From NCBI RefSeq assembly GCF_037975245.1, contig NC_092572.1:14264269-14328268 (forward strand): a stretch of DNA of 64,000 nucleotides, in the 5' to 3' direction. The position numbers and the translations under genes were made by a program. Numbering within the stretch: position 1 is the stretch's first letter; each line of letters opens with the position of its first letter. Below the pieces are notes generated by a model. The model worked only from the letters and a program-made list of their open reading frames with translations, ran no database searches and had not been told where the DNA came from. The stretch comes from Apostichopus japonicus (taxonomy: Eukaryota > Echinodermata > Holothuroidea > Aspidochirotida > Stichopodidae). Shown in pieces: positions 53,901 to 64,000 of this stretch.

Positions 53901-56900
53901 CATATTTGAAGGAAAATGGACTATATTCATAACGCAATGTGCATTGTTCTCGTTATTTTATATAATACATTTACAATAAAGTTTTCAATTATGTAACGGT
54001 ACACTTCCAACGAATGGAAGTAGATAAAATAACTCTAACTATTAGGGGCAAAAAGGTTACCTGTTTAGAGAAGGGGAAAGCATCGAATAAGATGGGTGAT
54101 GCATAAATGCAAACATTGTGTAATCGTTAAGTCGTCCTTAAGTTTATAAAGCAATTATCGTATCTCATGAGTAATACAGAAAATGACCAAAAGTCTCTGT
54201 TTGTGATATTTTCCTTGTTCTAGGCAAAAGTGCAGAAACAAGATGAAGAACTGCAGGTTAAAGATCAAATCATTGCCAGCATGAAGGTGAGCAATACCAC
54301 GGCAGATTTAAAATCGTTTATTGCTCTGTTTATTATAAATATTTAAAAGCATATTGATAATAGTTGGTTGTAAGTATAATATTTCTTTAATCACTAAACC
54401 TTACCTTATTTTATCAATGCGTTTCCTTTATATATGCGGTAATGGGTCTACGACTCACCATTTAAAGGCCAGTACATCGCCAACTGCAGAATGTTGGCAT
54501 TTAAATATCACAACAGACAAAACATAAAAAACTTTATGATCGAAAACCAAGCCACGTTTAATACATGTATCATTTAGCTAACAAACGGAATCGTATGTGT
54601 CGCGAAAGATTTTTTGGTATATTTAACAGGGTCATAGTATGGGAATGAGTTTAAAAGTGTAAAACTATCGAGTGACTCCTACATAATCTTTCCACATATA
54701 TGTACAGTTATAATACGTTATGATAGGAAAGCCGTCGAATCTATATAACCATATAATATAACAAAATTGTATACATTCGATTTCACAATGGTTTACGTTA
54801 CAGTTTAAGAGTACCAAATTATATATACGTTTCTCTACTGTAAATGTATACTATCTTCATTAATATGCAAGCAGAAACCAAGAAAAGCCTTCAAATTAAT
54901 ATGAAATCCAATGATATAATATGTTTTCCCTCATAATTATAATACATGAAATCATTGCAATATTTCCGTTCATCGTAGGCTACAGAACAAGTTAATGGGA
55001 AAGAACTAAACAAATGTAAACAGGGTATGGCTGATTTGAATGTAAGTAAAAATAGTGTATATTATCGTGAACAGTACAGAACCATTATAAGATAGTTTGG
55101 AAGGGAATGGTTTGAAAACACCATACATATTTGAAGGAAAATGGACTATATTCATAATGCAATGTGCATTGTTCTCATTATTTTATATCATTACATTTAC
55201 CATAAAGTTTTCAATCATTTTACGGTACACTTCCAACAAATGGAAGTAGATAACAAATAATCCTAACTATGAGGGGCAAAAAGGGTACTTGTATAGGGAA
55301 AGGAAGCATCAAATAAGATGGGTGATGCATAAATAATGCAAACATTGTGTAATCGTTAAGACGTCCTCAAGCCTGTTAAGTAATTATCTACCTCATGAGT
55401 AATACAGATAAAGACCAAAAATGTCTCTGTTTGTGATTTTCCCCTTTTTCTAGGCAAACATTGTGTAATCGAAGTCGCCCTTAAGACTTTAAAGTAATTA
55501 TGATCGTATCTCATGAGTTATATAGACAATGACCATATATGTCTCTGTTTGTGATATTTTCCTTTTCTAAGGCAAAAGTGCAGAAACAAGATAAAGAACT
55601 GCAGGTTAAAGATCAAACCATTGCCAGCATGAAGGTGAGCAATTCCACGGCAGATTTAAATCGTTTCTTTGCACTGTTTATTATAAATATTTAATAGCAT
55701 GTTGATAAATAATGGTTGCAAGTATAACATTTATTTCATCACTAAACCTTACTGCGTTGGATTCCTTTATCAAGGCGGTAATGGGTCTACAAATTACCAT
55801 TAAAAGGCCAGTACATAACCAACTGAGGAATATTGACATTAAATGTTACAACAAACACATCAGAAAAAGAAATTTTATGATCGACAACTTAGTCAAGTTA
55901 AGTACATGTATAACTTAACTATACTCTCGTCAGGTTTCACATACTATGGTTTATGTATCGGTTGTCTTCGGATGGAGTAGATTCGTGAAAATATTGAATA
56001 AACTACATATTTTACCATGCCGAGCAGCATATTCTAGAGTATGTCACTCTCCCTCTCTAAACATTTCCATAGCAAAAGAAGGGCACATTGCAGAAGAAGC
56101 TCTCGAGTCAAAATAATTCCCTTTGTATATATACGCTTCTTTTGCATATTGTACATTGATTTGAAGACATTAACTAGCGCATGGGCCAAATTAAATTGTT
56201 TGTTAACAAATAAGGCTTCAACTCTGATAATATGTCAGAATGTTTGTAAGAAAAATACCTTGTCATAATTGTGTAATTTCTTTCTTAAAAAATAGTATAT
56301 AAAAAAAAGAGTATGAGTGTGTAGGTAAGAGTAGGTTTCGGTTGGCTGAATGCATCACATCGTTCACAGAAACGTTTTCTTTTTAACCATTTTGGGATTA
56401 ATATATCCTCTGTTCGCTGTTTTATAACCTTCAGGTCACGAGTAGCTAGATTACGAATGATTAAATAATCGTATCAATGTGACTTTTAACATTTTAGATG
56501 TTGAGTCTGACAGCATTCTATGCTTTGAATATACTTTTTGATTAATGTTTAGGATCTGGAAAAAAAGTCCCTTGAAATTAATACTCAACACAAACAGGCA
56601 ATGGTAAGTTTAAAAATGTTAATAACATACACGACTTTGGTGATTACATGTTGAAGTATAAATATGGATACGATTCGAGTTAAAATATCATTAAATTGAT
56701 TCATAGTTAAAATAAACAAAGTATGGCAAAATGCATGAAATTATTCTTGGTTGTTCACACGTGAATCATGATACCAATATTTCTGATATTTGGAATGTTC
56801 CACTGACTTTGTTAGTTATAGCGACTAAGATGGTAGATCACTGCACTGGTTTATTAGCAACGTATATTTTTCATGTCCTCTCTTCGTGGGAGGAGTAGGT

Positions 56901-58342
56901 TGGGAAAAAAAATAAATTTAATCATCCATTTTACACGTATTTGTCTTTACCTACCCATTTAAAGAAAACAAATGATGTATAAAATAGTCCATAGAAATGT
57001 GTGAACATTTATAATTTGTAAGGAAATGTTTATCGTATAACTTATACCATCGGCCATCATATTATCACGGTATTTATATGGAAATCCAGTTCATTTTTAA
57101 GTTAATATTTGGATTCTTGTTAACATTTGATCCATGCTTCAATTTAGGAAAAGGAACAACATATCAAAGACACTGTGAAAGCATTGGAAAATAGAGAAAA
57201 TAAGCTGAAGGTTTGTAATAGATTGTTTGCTTTTGACATGTCACTCCCTTTTGTCAACGAAAACTACGAGCTTTACGAAATGTAAAACTGGATTAATCCA
57301 AAAATATATCGAACTACTTACACCCAGATTATATCAATTAAACAATAAAATATGGATCGCGCACTAGCATACTTTTATTCACAGAATGGATCTGTATCAG
57401 TTTCAGTTTAATAGTAATTATTCGTTGATATTTACAAAGACACGAGTTATTCATCGCGACAAGTAGAAATAGTATTCCTGTTATTTAGACACTTCTTTCC
57501 GATGTGATGGCAATGCTTATGGTTAAAATGTCTTACTAATTATTATTATTTTTTTTTGGTAATGGGTTTAAAGAAAAAACCTTCTCTTCATTCTCCACCC
57601 AAATGCACGATTTATTTCCATTACTGTTTAAATGCTAGGCAAAATGGATTACAATAACTCCGAAGTACTGATATATTCTGGGATTTGTATTCCAACATAA
57701 AGTTCTCCCAACTTTTCTATAGCTATGCCGGGTAAATTAACTCACACACCTGGAGATAATTATTAAAAGAACCTGGTACATGTTGCATTGTTTAGTTCCT
57801 TTATATTTTAAGTTCCTTTATATTTTTAGGATTTCACTTGCAAGATGTATTATGTAATGAAAAAATGTTCACTGTAAATGTAATGCAATTCTATCAAACG
57901 ATATATCATATGTGTAGGTCTATTATATTTATCAAATAAAAATTTTCATAACATCAAACTTCTTTCAGTTAACTGTACATCCTTCCAGAAAAAAATGCAC
58001 TTCTTTAATACTGTTTTCAGAATTCTTACAGGGAACTTGAAAAATCGGAGAGAGCCTTTCGAGCAAAGAAAATGGGCGAACTGGTAACATGATTGGGAAT
58101 ATCATTACAAATTAATAAAAAAAAATGGAGCAAGCACACTGATGTTTCTTGAAACCTAACATTCGTCGACAAGGACACAGATAATGTTCCATCTGTAACT
58201 TACAGAACTGTTTTTGTAGAAGATTAGGTCATGTTACACATAACAAATGCAATGATTTATTCACAAACAGTGATGTCAATATATTTGACAAGATGTTCTC
58301 GTTCGGAGCAACTGTATTTTAATTCCCGTTGTGAATATTAAC

Positions 58343-58395
<53 letters not shown>

Positions 58396-58435
58396 ATATA
58401 GCCCATATAGAGCCTATACATATATAAATAAATAA

Positions 58436-58468
<33 letters not shown>

Positions 58469-61400
58469 TTATATATATCATCGAGACCATTGCTTCAGAT
58501 ATTAAGTTATATTTTCTCATTTGCTCTAAAAGCACATTACAAAAGGTTTTTGCGGAATACGTCCTTTAAAAGGCAGTAAATCTCTTACGGTAAAAATTGA
58601 CGGAACACAACCTTCCATCGCACCACATGTGAGTACCTAATTTCATTAAAATTATCTCATAATAACAAAACATTGAATACAACTCGCATATTTGAAATAA
58701 AGCTGTTGCAACTATATAGTGACGGACTTACACGATGAATCATGATGCTTGAACACATTTCTGATAAAGATTTTTTTCTTTACTTTAAAATCTCCAAGAA
58801 CGTTGATATCGGAAGTATTTTAAGCTAACGTATGTAAGAAACAAACCCTGAATTGCTCTGTTCTTATTTTCTCTGTCAGGGCAAGGAGTCAAAATTCAGT
58901 CATATCTTCAATGTTGGCGACAATGTTCGAGAAACCTTCGAGAAAATGAGTGACTTCGTAGAGGTGCGTTCTTTGTTTTAGTGCTAAGCTCTTAACGTAT
59001 TTTTGTTTCATTCCATTGAAGGGGTGGGGGAGGAGGGGAGGTTAGGAAGCGCATAAGTGTCATCAATTTACAAAGTCATTTTAACTGATCAAAATAAATG
59101 TTGTAATAAGTTCTTGCATTGATAAAGCTGAGGTAGTTATACAATTTGCAAGATGTAGTGCAATAAAAAAATGCACTAATACATTGATATAACATTCTAT
59201 GAAATGTTTCATCTTAAATATACTTTATTTACGCTTCGTGGAAGATGTATACTACTTATCGTGAACCTCATGTAAACATTAAGCACTCAACCACAAAATT
59301 CATGCTCTTACATTCGTTAGAAGCATATAAGTGATGACATCAATATGATTCCGACAAAAAGAGGTGTAACTATACACTATAAGACTGTAAAGTTGTCACT
59401 CTAAATGTCCTTTTTTCATTCTCATAGAATGCCATTGATGGAGGTCAATCATGCGTTATCGCTTTCGGTAATTCAAGGCGTCATGACCAAATGAAAACTA
59501 TGTATGGGGAGAATTCAATTATACCACTTTCATTTAAGAGAATATTGGAAAGATCGAAAGAAATGAAACACAGAACTTACAAGGTTTGTAATATCAGATA
59601 TAGCCATTTTCATGTAAATATAACTGTGAAAAACATTCATCACATACAGTAAGTAAAACATTCAAAGTGATAGTTTGCCAGATAGTGTGGGTTAAACTGT
59701 AACGAAACATAATTTATTATCACATTACTAATAAATATTCATCACAGTAGTAATGTAAACATATTAATTGACTAACACTTAAACAAATGCGACATTTATA
59801 AATGGCCATTCGGTACTTTCCCCATGGCAAGTGATTATAATATCATTCATTGCGAGATATTATGTACGTCCCTTCCTGTATTTATTACAATAGCCATTGG
59901 TTTACTAACAGACTGGAATATCAATTACATTATAAACTTATCTTATCAATATTCACCTTAGGTAAGCGTTCAGGCAAGACTTGTTCATGCGCTGGAGGAC
60001 TCACACGGTGAAATTTTCATCTTTAAAAGAAAACAAGATCTCGTTGATAAATGCATAAATCCGACAGATTTAAAAGCTATACATGTGAATGACGAAGAAA
60101 CTGTAAGTCTCAAACCTCATTTTTCTTGTCTTGTGTAATCCAACTTGAAAAAAATCCATACTTTTACTATCCTTTGCAGTACCTGAAAGCCGGTATTAAA
60201 AATGGTGTTTTTGTTTTCAGGTTTAAACGTAAGATGTGTTATCGGTTGAAATATCTCAACTTTTAGTGGAATAACAGTTCTTTCAGTAGCCCTCGAGGAG
60301 ATACATTTTAAATTTACATCCGTTTCATTTAAGCGAAGTTCGTCTTTGGTATTCACAATTTTCTCTCATATTTCCTCCCAAAGCCAGAAGTCAGTAATTA
60401 TCATGTTTGAAATGTGTGTAAAACTGAATGGGAATGTAAAACTGAAAGAAAGTCTTTTCTTCTGTGCTCAGTGTTTGTTAGTTAACATGATACGATTTTA
60501 CAAGAATTAAATAAATGTAAGGACAATTCTAGCGTTTTTTTTAGAAGCCGCTTAAAAGGTGACCCATTTGCTGTCTCTTTTATCATGTCAACAGATGGAA
60601 CAGCTGCTTAAAGATCACATGGAATCCCAGAAAGAAACAGACACAAAACACGATTGCTTCGTTCAGTTCATCATTAACACAACAGAGGATGGCCAAGAAA
60701 CAGCAAGAACGGGTAAAGTTTTTATTGATATGTGTACACTTATACGTAAACCTTTCAGAACTACTGGGGAAAATGCGGTTAGCTTAAACAAAACATTAAA
60801 ACATTTATATGTTAATCACTTTAGCTGTAAAGCTGTAGTATTTAAACTTTTTAATTGCTCAGATTTTACTTCGACAATATGAGCAGAGATAAAGTTTTTA
60901 AAGAAAGAGTCTTTGTTAACTTTTTAAATGCAGTCAGTAAATAGTAATGTTTTTAGGAATGCTTAGTGCTAACAGTTATATTAGTTTTGTTGAAAACAAG
61001 GCACTTATTGTATACAGCATATTCGCCTGTTTAGAAAAGTATGCCAACATGATGTATAACATAGTATCTACAACTATCTTACGAACATTTGATAAATAAA
61101 AGCTTACAACATATATAATTACACCTGTAAAAATGGAAAACAAAACATCGAATGTCAAATTGTTTTCTTGTTGAAAATGTCATTTAAAGAATAAGAGGTG
61201 CCCTTCTTCATATTCGAAATAAAACCCCCAATAAACTCTATGTTTCCTACAACTACAAGTTACCCTTTGGGTTAAGATCAGTAACATGTTTAATTGCAAC
61301 TGAATATGTGCTACATGAAGTACAGGTGATGTATTTCGTCAGGAACTTTGATGGTCGTCAAATTCCCATAACCAGAATACGAATTCTCCTTACCCTGATC

Positions 61401-62476
61401 ACAAGTTAGTTGTCTCTGTTTTCCACAGGTAAGATTACTTTTGCCACACTCTTCGGACTTGAAATGATCAAGAAATGTTTCTTGGAGACTAGTAAAACTA
61501 AACTTACTCAGTACTTATCGAAGATTATTCGAGATCCGAACAGCAAAAGGTACGTCCCCCCCCCCCCCATAGCTTGGTAAATTCGTAACAAAATCATAGC
61601 AGGAAAGGAATAAATATGGCATAATTAAGTTCAAATTTATCTTTTTTCTTTCTTTTTTGACGTTAATTGGTGACAATTACTGGTCAAATATGATATAATT
61701 TTAAATTTCTAATTTATATGAGTTAACAGCAACGTTGACTAACTCCAAGGTTTCCCTTTTAAAATCTTATTGTGCTGACCTTTTCTAAAGACCTTTTACA
61801 AGGTCAATATTCACCAACTATTGTAATATCTTTGATGCCAAAGGAGCACATGTTCATTCCACGTTTTCTTATCACTTGATAGTAGATTGAATTTAACACT
61901 GTTGCAAGTATCAAATACAATTGCTTAATTCATACTGACAAACATATTTTTTAATGGTAGCAGTTGTCGATCAAAAAAGGAGTTGCCCATCGTCATTTTT
62001 TAAAACTGTGCATTTATGGAATTTATTGAGCTATCATATCATGGTGCGATTATGCAATTGTGTAATTATTTTAACATTTTCAAGTTATCAACTTAGTTTA
62101 ATGATTTCTGTCCGATGAACCATGAAATGGTTTCTTTTATTTTCTTCCCGTAATTGTACAACCTCAGTTTATTAATTGTGCACCTCGATGAAGAAAAGGA
62201 TGACTTGAAGGAAATTTTAAAGGTAACAGGTCAGGTAGGTAACGATTGAAGATTTTGTACTAAGGAAATGAGTATAGGAATGATTTTCCGACAGTTTTCG
62301 GTAAAGTAATTAATAATATTACCCATTAACTTGCTCCATCTTTAGTGTATGTTTTATAAAAGTATATTTTCAGTTTATCTGAAGTGGGAAAATGTCATTT
62401 TGGTAACGTATGGCGTTTCTTTTTGTTCCAGATCACAGAGGAAAGCACAAAGAAATCCAAAAATATCCGGAAGTGA
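36266..62476 (+). CDS. Ig receptor - transmembrane - coiled-coil - pseudo-kinesin fusion protein
   Basis: Twenty-six exons form one frame of 2412 nt (803 aa). Signal peptide 36266-36317; Ig 37408-37737 and 38386-38709; TM 38879-38974; linker 39241-39280, 39748-39775, 40978-41019. Coiled coil 51201-51263, 52037-52090, 52351-52413, 52980-53042, 53754-53816, 54224-54286, 54979-55041, 55572-55634, 56553-56603, 57148-57210, 58021-58083. Motor-like 58533-58628, 58880-58963, 59428-59583, 59962-60102, 60595-60712, 61429-61549, 62168-62234, 62432-62476 (TGA). Ectodomain exons are phase 1-1, the two tail exons shift to phase 0, and all coil exons are 0-0, so the parts join only this way. The 5' part has no stop codon or poly(A) signal of its own, and the 3' part no start that I can find. 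The joining intron (41020-51200) is long and holds a transposon and a satellite, so RNA evidence is needed. Predicted: single-pass membrane protein with a cytoplasmic dimerising stalk and an ATPase-dead kinesin head. Confidence 0.72.
39241..41019 (+). other. Cytoplasmic linker exons of the Ig-kinesin gene
   Basis: Exon 39241-39280 gives VWPKLRNGNDVKTQ, 39748-39775 gives NSEERESLL, and 40978-41019 gives RAKQDLIGKNAALE. ERESLL fits the acidic di-leucine sorting consensus [DE]xxxL[LI]. The last exon is already helix-forming and continues naturally into the first coil exon at 51201 (EASQNKDDQIKMKNEEITKL). Confidence 0.65.
42709..44333 (+). CDS. P2X7-type ballast-domain protein, probably frameshifted
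   Basis: Exon 42709-42825 (phase 0, acidic and Ser-rich: TSESEVSSNEHTVGEDDSAP) splices to 43834-44333. The second exon has REQLEQVAVELLRRNP, then TSWCKCLQCVEM and NKCC (zinc-type cysteines), CLNAHILDLNMR, RHYAYRIVFIYRKF, VLPSCCISNIRERFPSVDGQ, YVGF and TAA. This order is that of the cytosolic C-terminal (ballast) domain of vertebrate P2X7 receptors, which occurs as stand-alone proteins in many invertebrates. There is no channel part. Between LALKKRE (44140-44160) and RHYAYR the frame changes by one base, so a 1-nt deletion (or assembly error) breaks the gene. The first exon with the start codon is not identified. Confidence 0.7.
44389..45000. repeat. Tandem repeat, about 183-bp unit, four partial copies
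   Basis: Related blocks start near 44391, 44574, 44757 and 44893 with GTGGTAACTCAAGTGGGGTG-like sequence. They continue with G-rich stretches, TTACTCCAAGCAGTGAA and AAGGTAAACTGATTATTTCA. They separate the two converging genes of the transposon. Confidence 0.8.
45430..46335 (-). pseudogene. Decayed transposase-like gene (RNase H-type family of marine animals)
   Basis: Reading the minus strand downward: MISSWKCEDGHVCGK (about 46310); VAGDARTD; GHCALYCTYSFMDEASSKML; HLEVVDFREVG; ERIGF; CEVVTDAHVLIKALL (about 45840); YGEKNLFKKLVNVANTKQNT; DLHLWISAIRNHFWYSAKEC; LLHHLVGEHQW; HHLCKNDHSKP. This order matches a multicopy protein family of fish, corals and echinoderms with GDGR..SPG.CA.Y.TY, VTD.H and RNHFWY motifs, which I take to be a transposase-like RNase H fold (memory-based). 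At least two in-frame TGA codons and several frameshifts show it is dead. Its upstream part (46400-48700) is too eroded for me to assign. Confidence 0.6.
46400..48957. other. Right part of the TTAA-flanked element; no intact gene
   Basis: Presumably the 5' region of the minus-strand transposase-like gene. A minus-strand open stretch at 47424-47128 (98 codons) could be an eroded exon, but I recognise no domain. The last 100 bp is rich in TGACGTCA-like palindromes (48862-48885), often seen near transposon ends or promoters. Confidence 0.35.
49620..50580. repeat. ATCC-type satellite, two related blocks
   Basis: Degenerate array of (T/A)CATCCA and CGTCCGTC tetramer-based units. The arrangement (TCATTTCATC, then CCATCCGTCCGTC, then ATACATTCATACATTC, then CAATCATCCATTCATC) occurs at 49620-50050 and again at 50100-50560, so a larger unit of about 470 bp is duplicated. 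The open frame through it (His-Pro-Ile-Ile-Gln repeats) is not a gene. Confidence 0.85.
51201..58083 (+). other. Coiled-coil exon array (stalk) of the Ig-kinesin gene
   Basis: Eleven phase-0 exons, nine of them exactly 63 nt (21 aa, three heptads); the others are 54 and 51 nt. Sequences are rich in E, K, Q and D with hydrophobic residues at heptad spacing, e.g. AKVQKQDEELRVKDQTIASM. Three exons (52980, 54224, 55572) are near-identical, and two others (53754, 54979) form a second near-identical pair. Flanking introns are also alike, so the array grew by tandem duplication. Expected role: parallel dimerisation, as in kinesin stalks. Confidence 0.78.
52330..55910 (+). repeat. Tandem segmental duplications carrying coil exons
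   Basis: A unit of about 1.24 kb holding two coil exons (52980 and 53754) is repeated with exons 54224 and 54979. A partial third copy carries exon 55572. Introns share long blocks such as GGTGAGCAATACCACGGCAG and ACAAACGGAATCGTATGTGT. The exon at 52351 heads an older, more diverged copy. Confidence 0.85.
58346..58480. repeat. (TA)n microsatellite in the Ig-kinesin gene
   Basis: TA-rich runs (58346-58400, 58436-58479) with short interruptions lie in the intron just before the first motor-like exon (58533). Confidence 0.85.
58533..62476 (+). other. Degenerate kinesin-14-like motor domain
   Basis: About 276 aa against about 330 in active kinesin motors. Order matches a kinesin head: KGFCGIRPLKG (beta1, normally IRVFCRVRP); KFSHIFNV..NVRETFEKMSDFV (usually F.FD.VF..); SCVIAFGNSRRHDQMKTMYG where active motors have AYGQTGSGKTYTM; IIPLSFKRI (GIIPR); KHDCFVQFIINT at the SSRSH strand; GKITFATLFGLEMIKK where DLAGSE is expected; KTKLTQYLSKIIRDPNSKSL (DSKLT..L..SLGGNSKT); LLIVHLDEEKDDLKEILK (the end of the head). 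The P-loop, switch I and switch II signatures are all absent and the segment between DLAGSE and DSKLT is shortened. The C-terminal position after a coil fits kinesin-14. Yeast Vik1 is a known precedent for a nucleotide-free motor homology domain. Confidence 0.8.
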
Positions 62477-64000
62477 TCTTAATATGACTTCAGTAATGTT
62501 TGAATATTGTCGACTATATGAAGGTCCATGACTTGGTATTCTTACAACCGCCAAGTTCAATCAACAATATTACTCAACTATGTACTACGGCGTAGTGTTC
62601 TTAATCAGGGAGAAATAACATGTTAAGGTCACATACAGGAATATTTACTTTTCACGTCGGGGATTATTTTTACATAGCAGGCTAGTTGGTTATAATTAAT
62701 CATCTGCGAAGATTTCGGTTCTGATCAAGAAAAATAATAGCCTACAATATTACGCTCGAAGACAGTTAAGAGGTTAATGCCTCAGGCTTACATTTGAGCA
62801 ATTTACCAGTTTCGAATACCATATTTCTCAATACAGGTATAATAATAAATCGATTCTTTCTGGCCATTTACTTCAAGCAATGATTTGTTTCTCTTTTTGT
62901 ACAAGATCAATTGGACCATTGTTCTATGCATTGAACGCTCATTCAATATTAATATAACGTTCAGGCATTTTGGAAAGTGTAAATTATTATTTAGTTTCAG
63001 AATCCTTTTGAATATAATTGACAAGTCAAGTTATTGTTTAACATGATAACTTTAGCACAATAAAGTTCTAAGAAGAAAAAAATATTGATGACGTAATTAA
63101 TTTCTGATCCTTTTACTTGGTGAAAAAGGAATTTGTTAAATGGCTAGTTATGTGCATTTACGTCTAGTTTCCATTAAAAAAAATGTATTTAATTAAATTA
63201 AATTGTCCTAATACAGCCCTTTTTCCAAGCGCGCACGAATAAAAATAAACAGAGGGTGGCAAGCATACTTGTTAAGCTTTTTCAATAACCTGTTAAAATT
63301 GTGAATCAACCGGTACACCGCTTCTTGCGGTAAATGGGGGAAGCTATGAAAATGACTCCCAAATGGTCCGTATTAACCCAAGCCCAACCATAATTGGGTA
63401 AACGATTTTTTTTTTAAATATTTGAAACATCTAGACGCTCGGATATGGAACTCTCGGGTTCACTCTGTTCATGGCATGTTTTATTTTGAATACCATAATG
63501 GTGGGTATCGGGTAATAACTTTATTTATACTTTTAGTTGGCCGACTTCAGTGGATTTTTGTTTGCCAGTACTTGTCACGCCGCTGTCTGGGGTGATCTTT
63601 CTACAGAGTTTAGATCAGTACCGTACCCTAATATATCATTTGGTCGATTTCTATCGCTTATGTTCAGTAACTTTTGCATATTTAGCAGATAAGCCAGTTT
63701 TAATTTTCTCTGTCTAGCCATCTACAAAATTGTCCCCATTCGACGTTTTCTTCTTGCAGAAATCTGGTTTTTAAATTCACTAGTTTCTCACCAAAACCAC
63801 TGTTGTTTTGAACGCATCAATTTGGTGAATTACTTAGTGGAGACAAATAGGGAAAACGTGCGACTTAAAGTTAGCACTCCCATTTCCGCAGCAAATACTC
63901 TCCCGCGTCTACACGCACAGGTGGTTGACCATTATATTGTAACGCAAATTTACCCTTTATTGTGTAAGCTGGTGGCTTTTCTGGCAAACAATTTGACGCA
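62477..64000. other. 3' flank of the Ig-kinesin gene; nothing further seen
   Basis: 3' UTR to about 63080, then AT-rich DNA without open frames or repeats that I recognise. Confidence 0.5.
63059..63064 (+). promoter_or_regulatory. Candidate polyadenylation signal of the Ig-kinesin gene
   Basis: AATAAA about 580 nt after the TGA at 62476, in otherwise featureless sequence. Confidence 0.35.

Overview
The window is AT-rich animal genomic DNA. It has small spliceosomal exons with GT..AG borders, kilobase introns, dispersed transposons, long (TA)n tracts and no prokaryotic signals. Content points to a marine invertebrate deuterostome: an expanded family of Ig-type membrane receptors, a P2X7-type ballast-domain gene and a decayed transposase-like gene. 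An echinoderm, perhaps a sea cucumber, is my best guess; this is inference, not demonstrated.

The backbone is three plus-strand type I membrane-receptor genes in a row. (1) 1-9683 is the 3' part of a receptor: a transmembrane exon at the left edge, then seven exons of a tyrosine-kinase-like domain that has lost its catalytic residues (pseudokinase), ending in a tyrosine-rich tail. (2) 22049-32265 is a complete receptor of about 575 aa: signal peptide, four Ig-like domains, one transmembrane helix and a cytoplasmic tail with ITIM-like and YxxL tyrosine motifs. (3) 36266-62476 is the most striking gene. It has a signal peptide, two Ig-like domains, a transmembrane helix, a tail with an acidic di-leucine motif, an array of phase-0 coiled-coil exons (mostly exactly 63 nt, 21 aa, three heptads), then a C-terminal kinesin-14-like motor domain whose P-loop, SSRSH-like and DLAGSE-like elements are all destroyed. 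By exon phase these assemble into one 2412-nt reading frame (803 aa): an Ig receptor fused to a coiled coil and a pseudo-kinesin. I know of no described protein with this architecture.

Mobile DNA is interleaved. A CACTG-ended element (846-4525, TA target) sits inside the reverse-transcriptase end of a minus-strand LINE fragment and carries SAMD3-like gene pieces. A second CACTG-ended element (13715-18658) holds a 1.6-kb fold-back with tandem repeats. A 7.65-kb element with short inverted ends and TTAA flanks (41304-48957) lies in an intron of the Ig-kinesin gene. It carries a P2X7-ballast-domain gene (plus strand) facing a decayed transposase-like gene (minus strand). Smaller features are a MITE, SINE-like repeats, a Penelope-like 3' fragment, a 242-bp perfect palindrome built on a (TA)n core, an ATCC-type satellite and several microsatellites.

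Taken together, the cluster offers similar Ig ectodomains joined to three different cytoplasmic outputs: a dead kinase, a tyrosine-motif tail and a dead kinesin. Its function is unknown; recognition or adhesion with scaffold-type signalling is an inference. All exon borders were read by eye from splice signals, phase and protein conservation and have no transcript support here.
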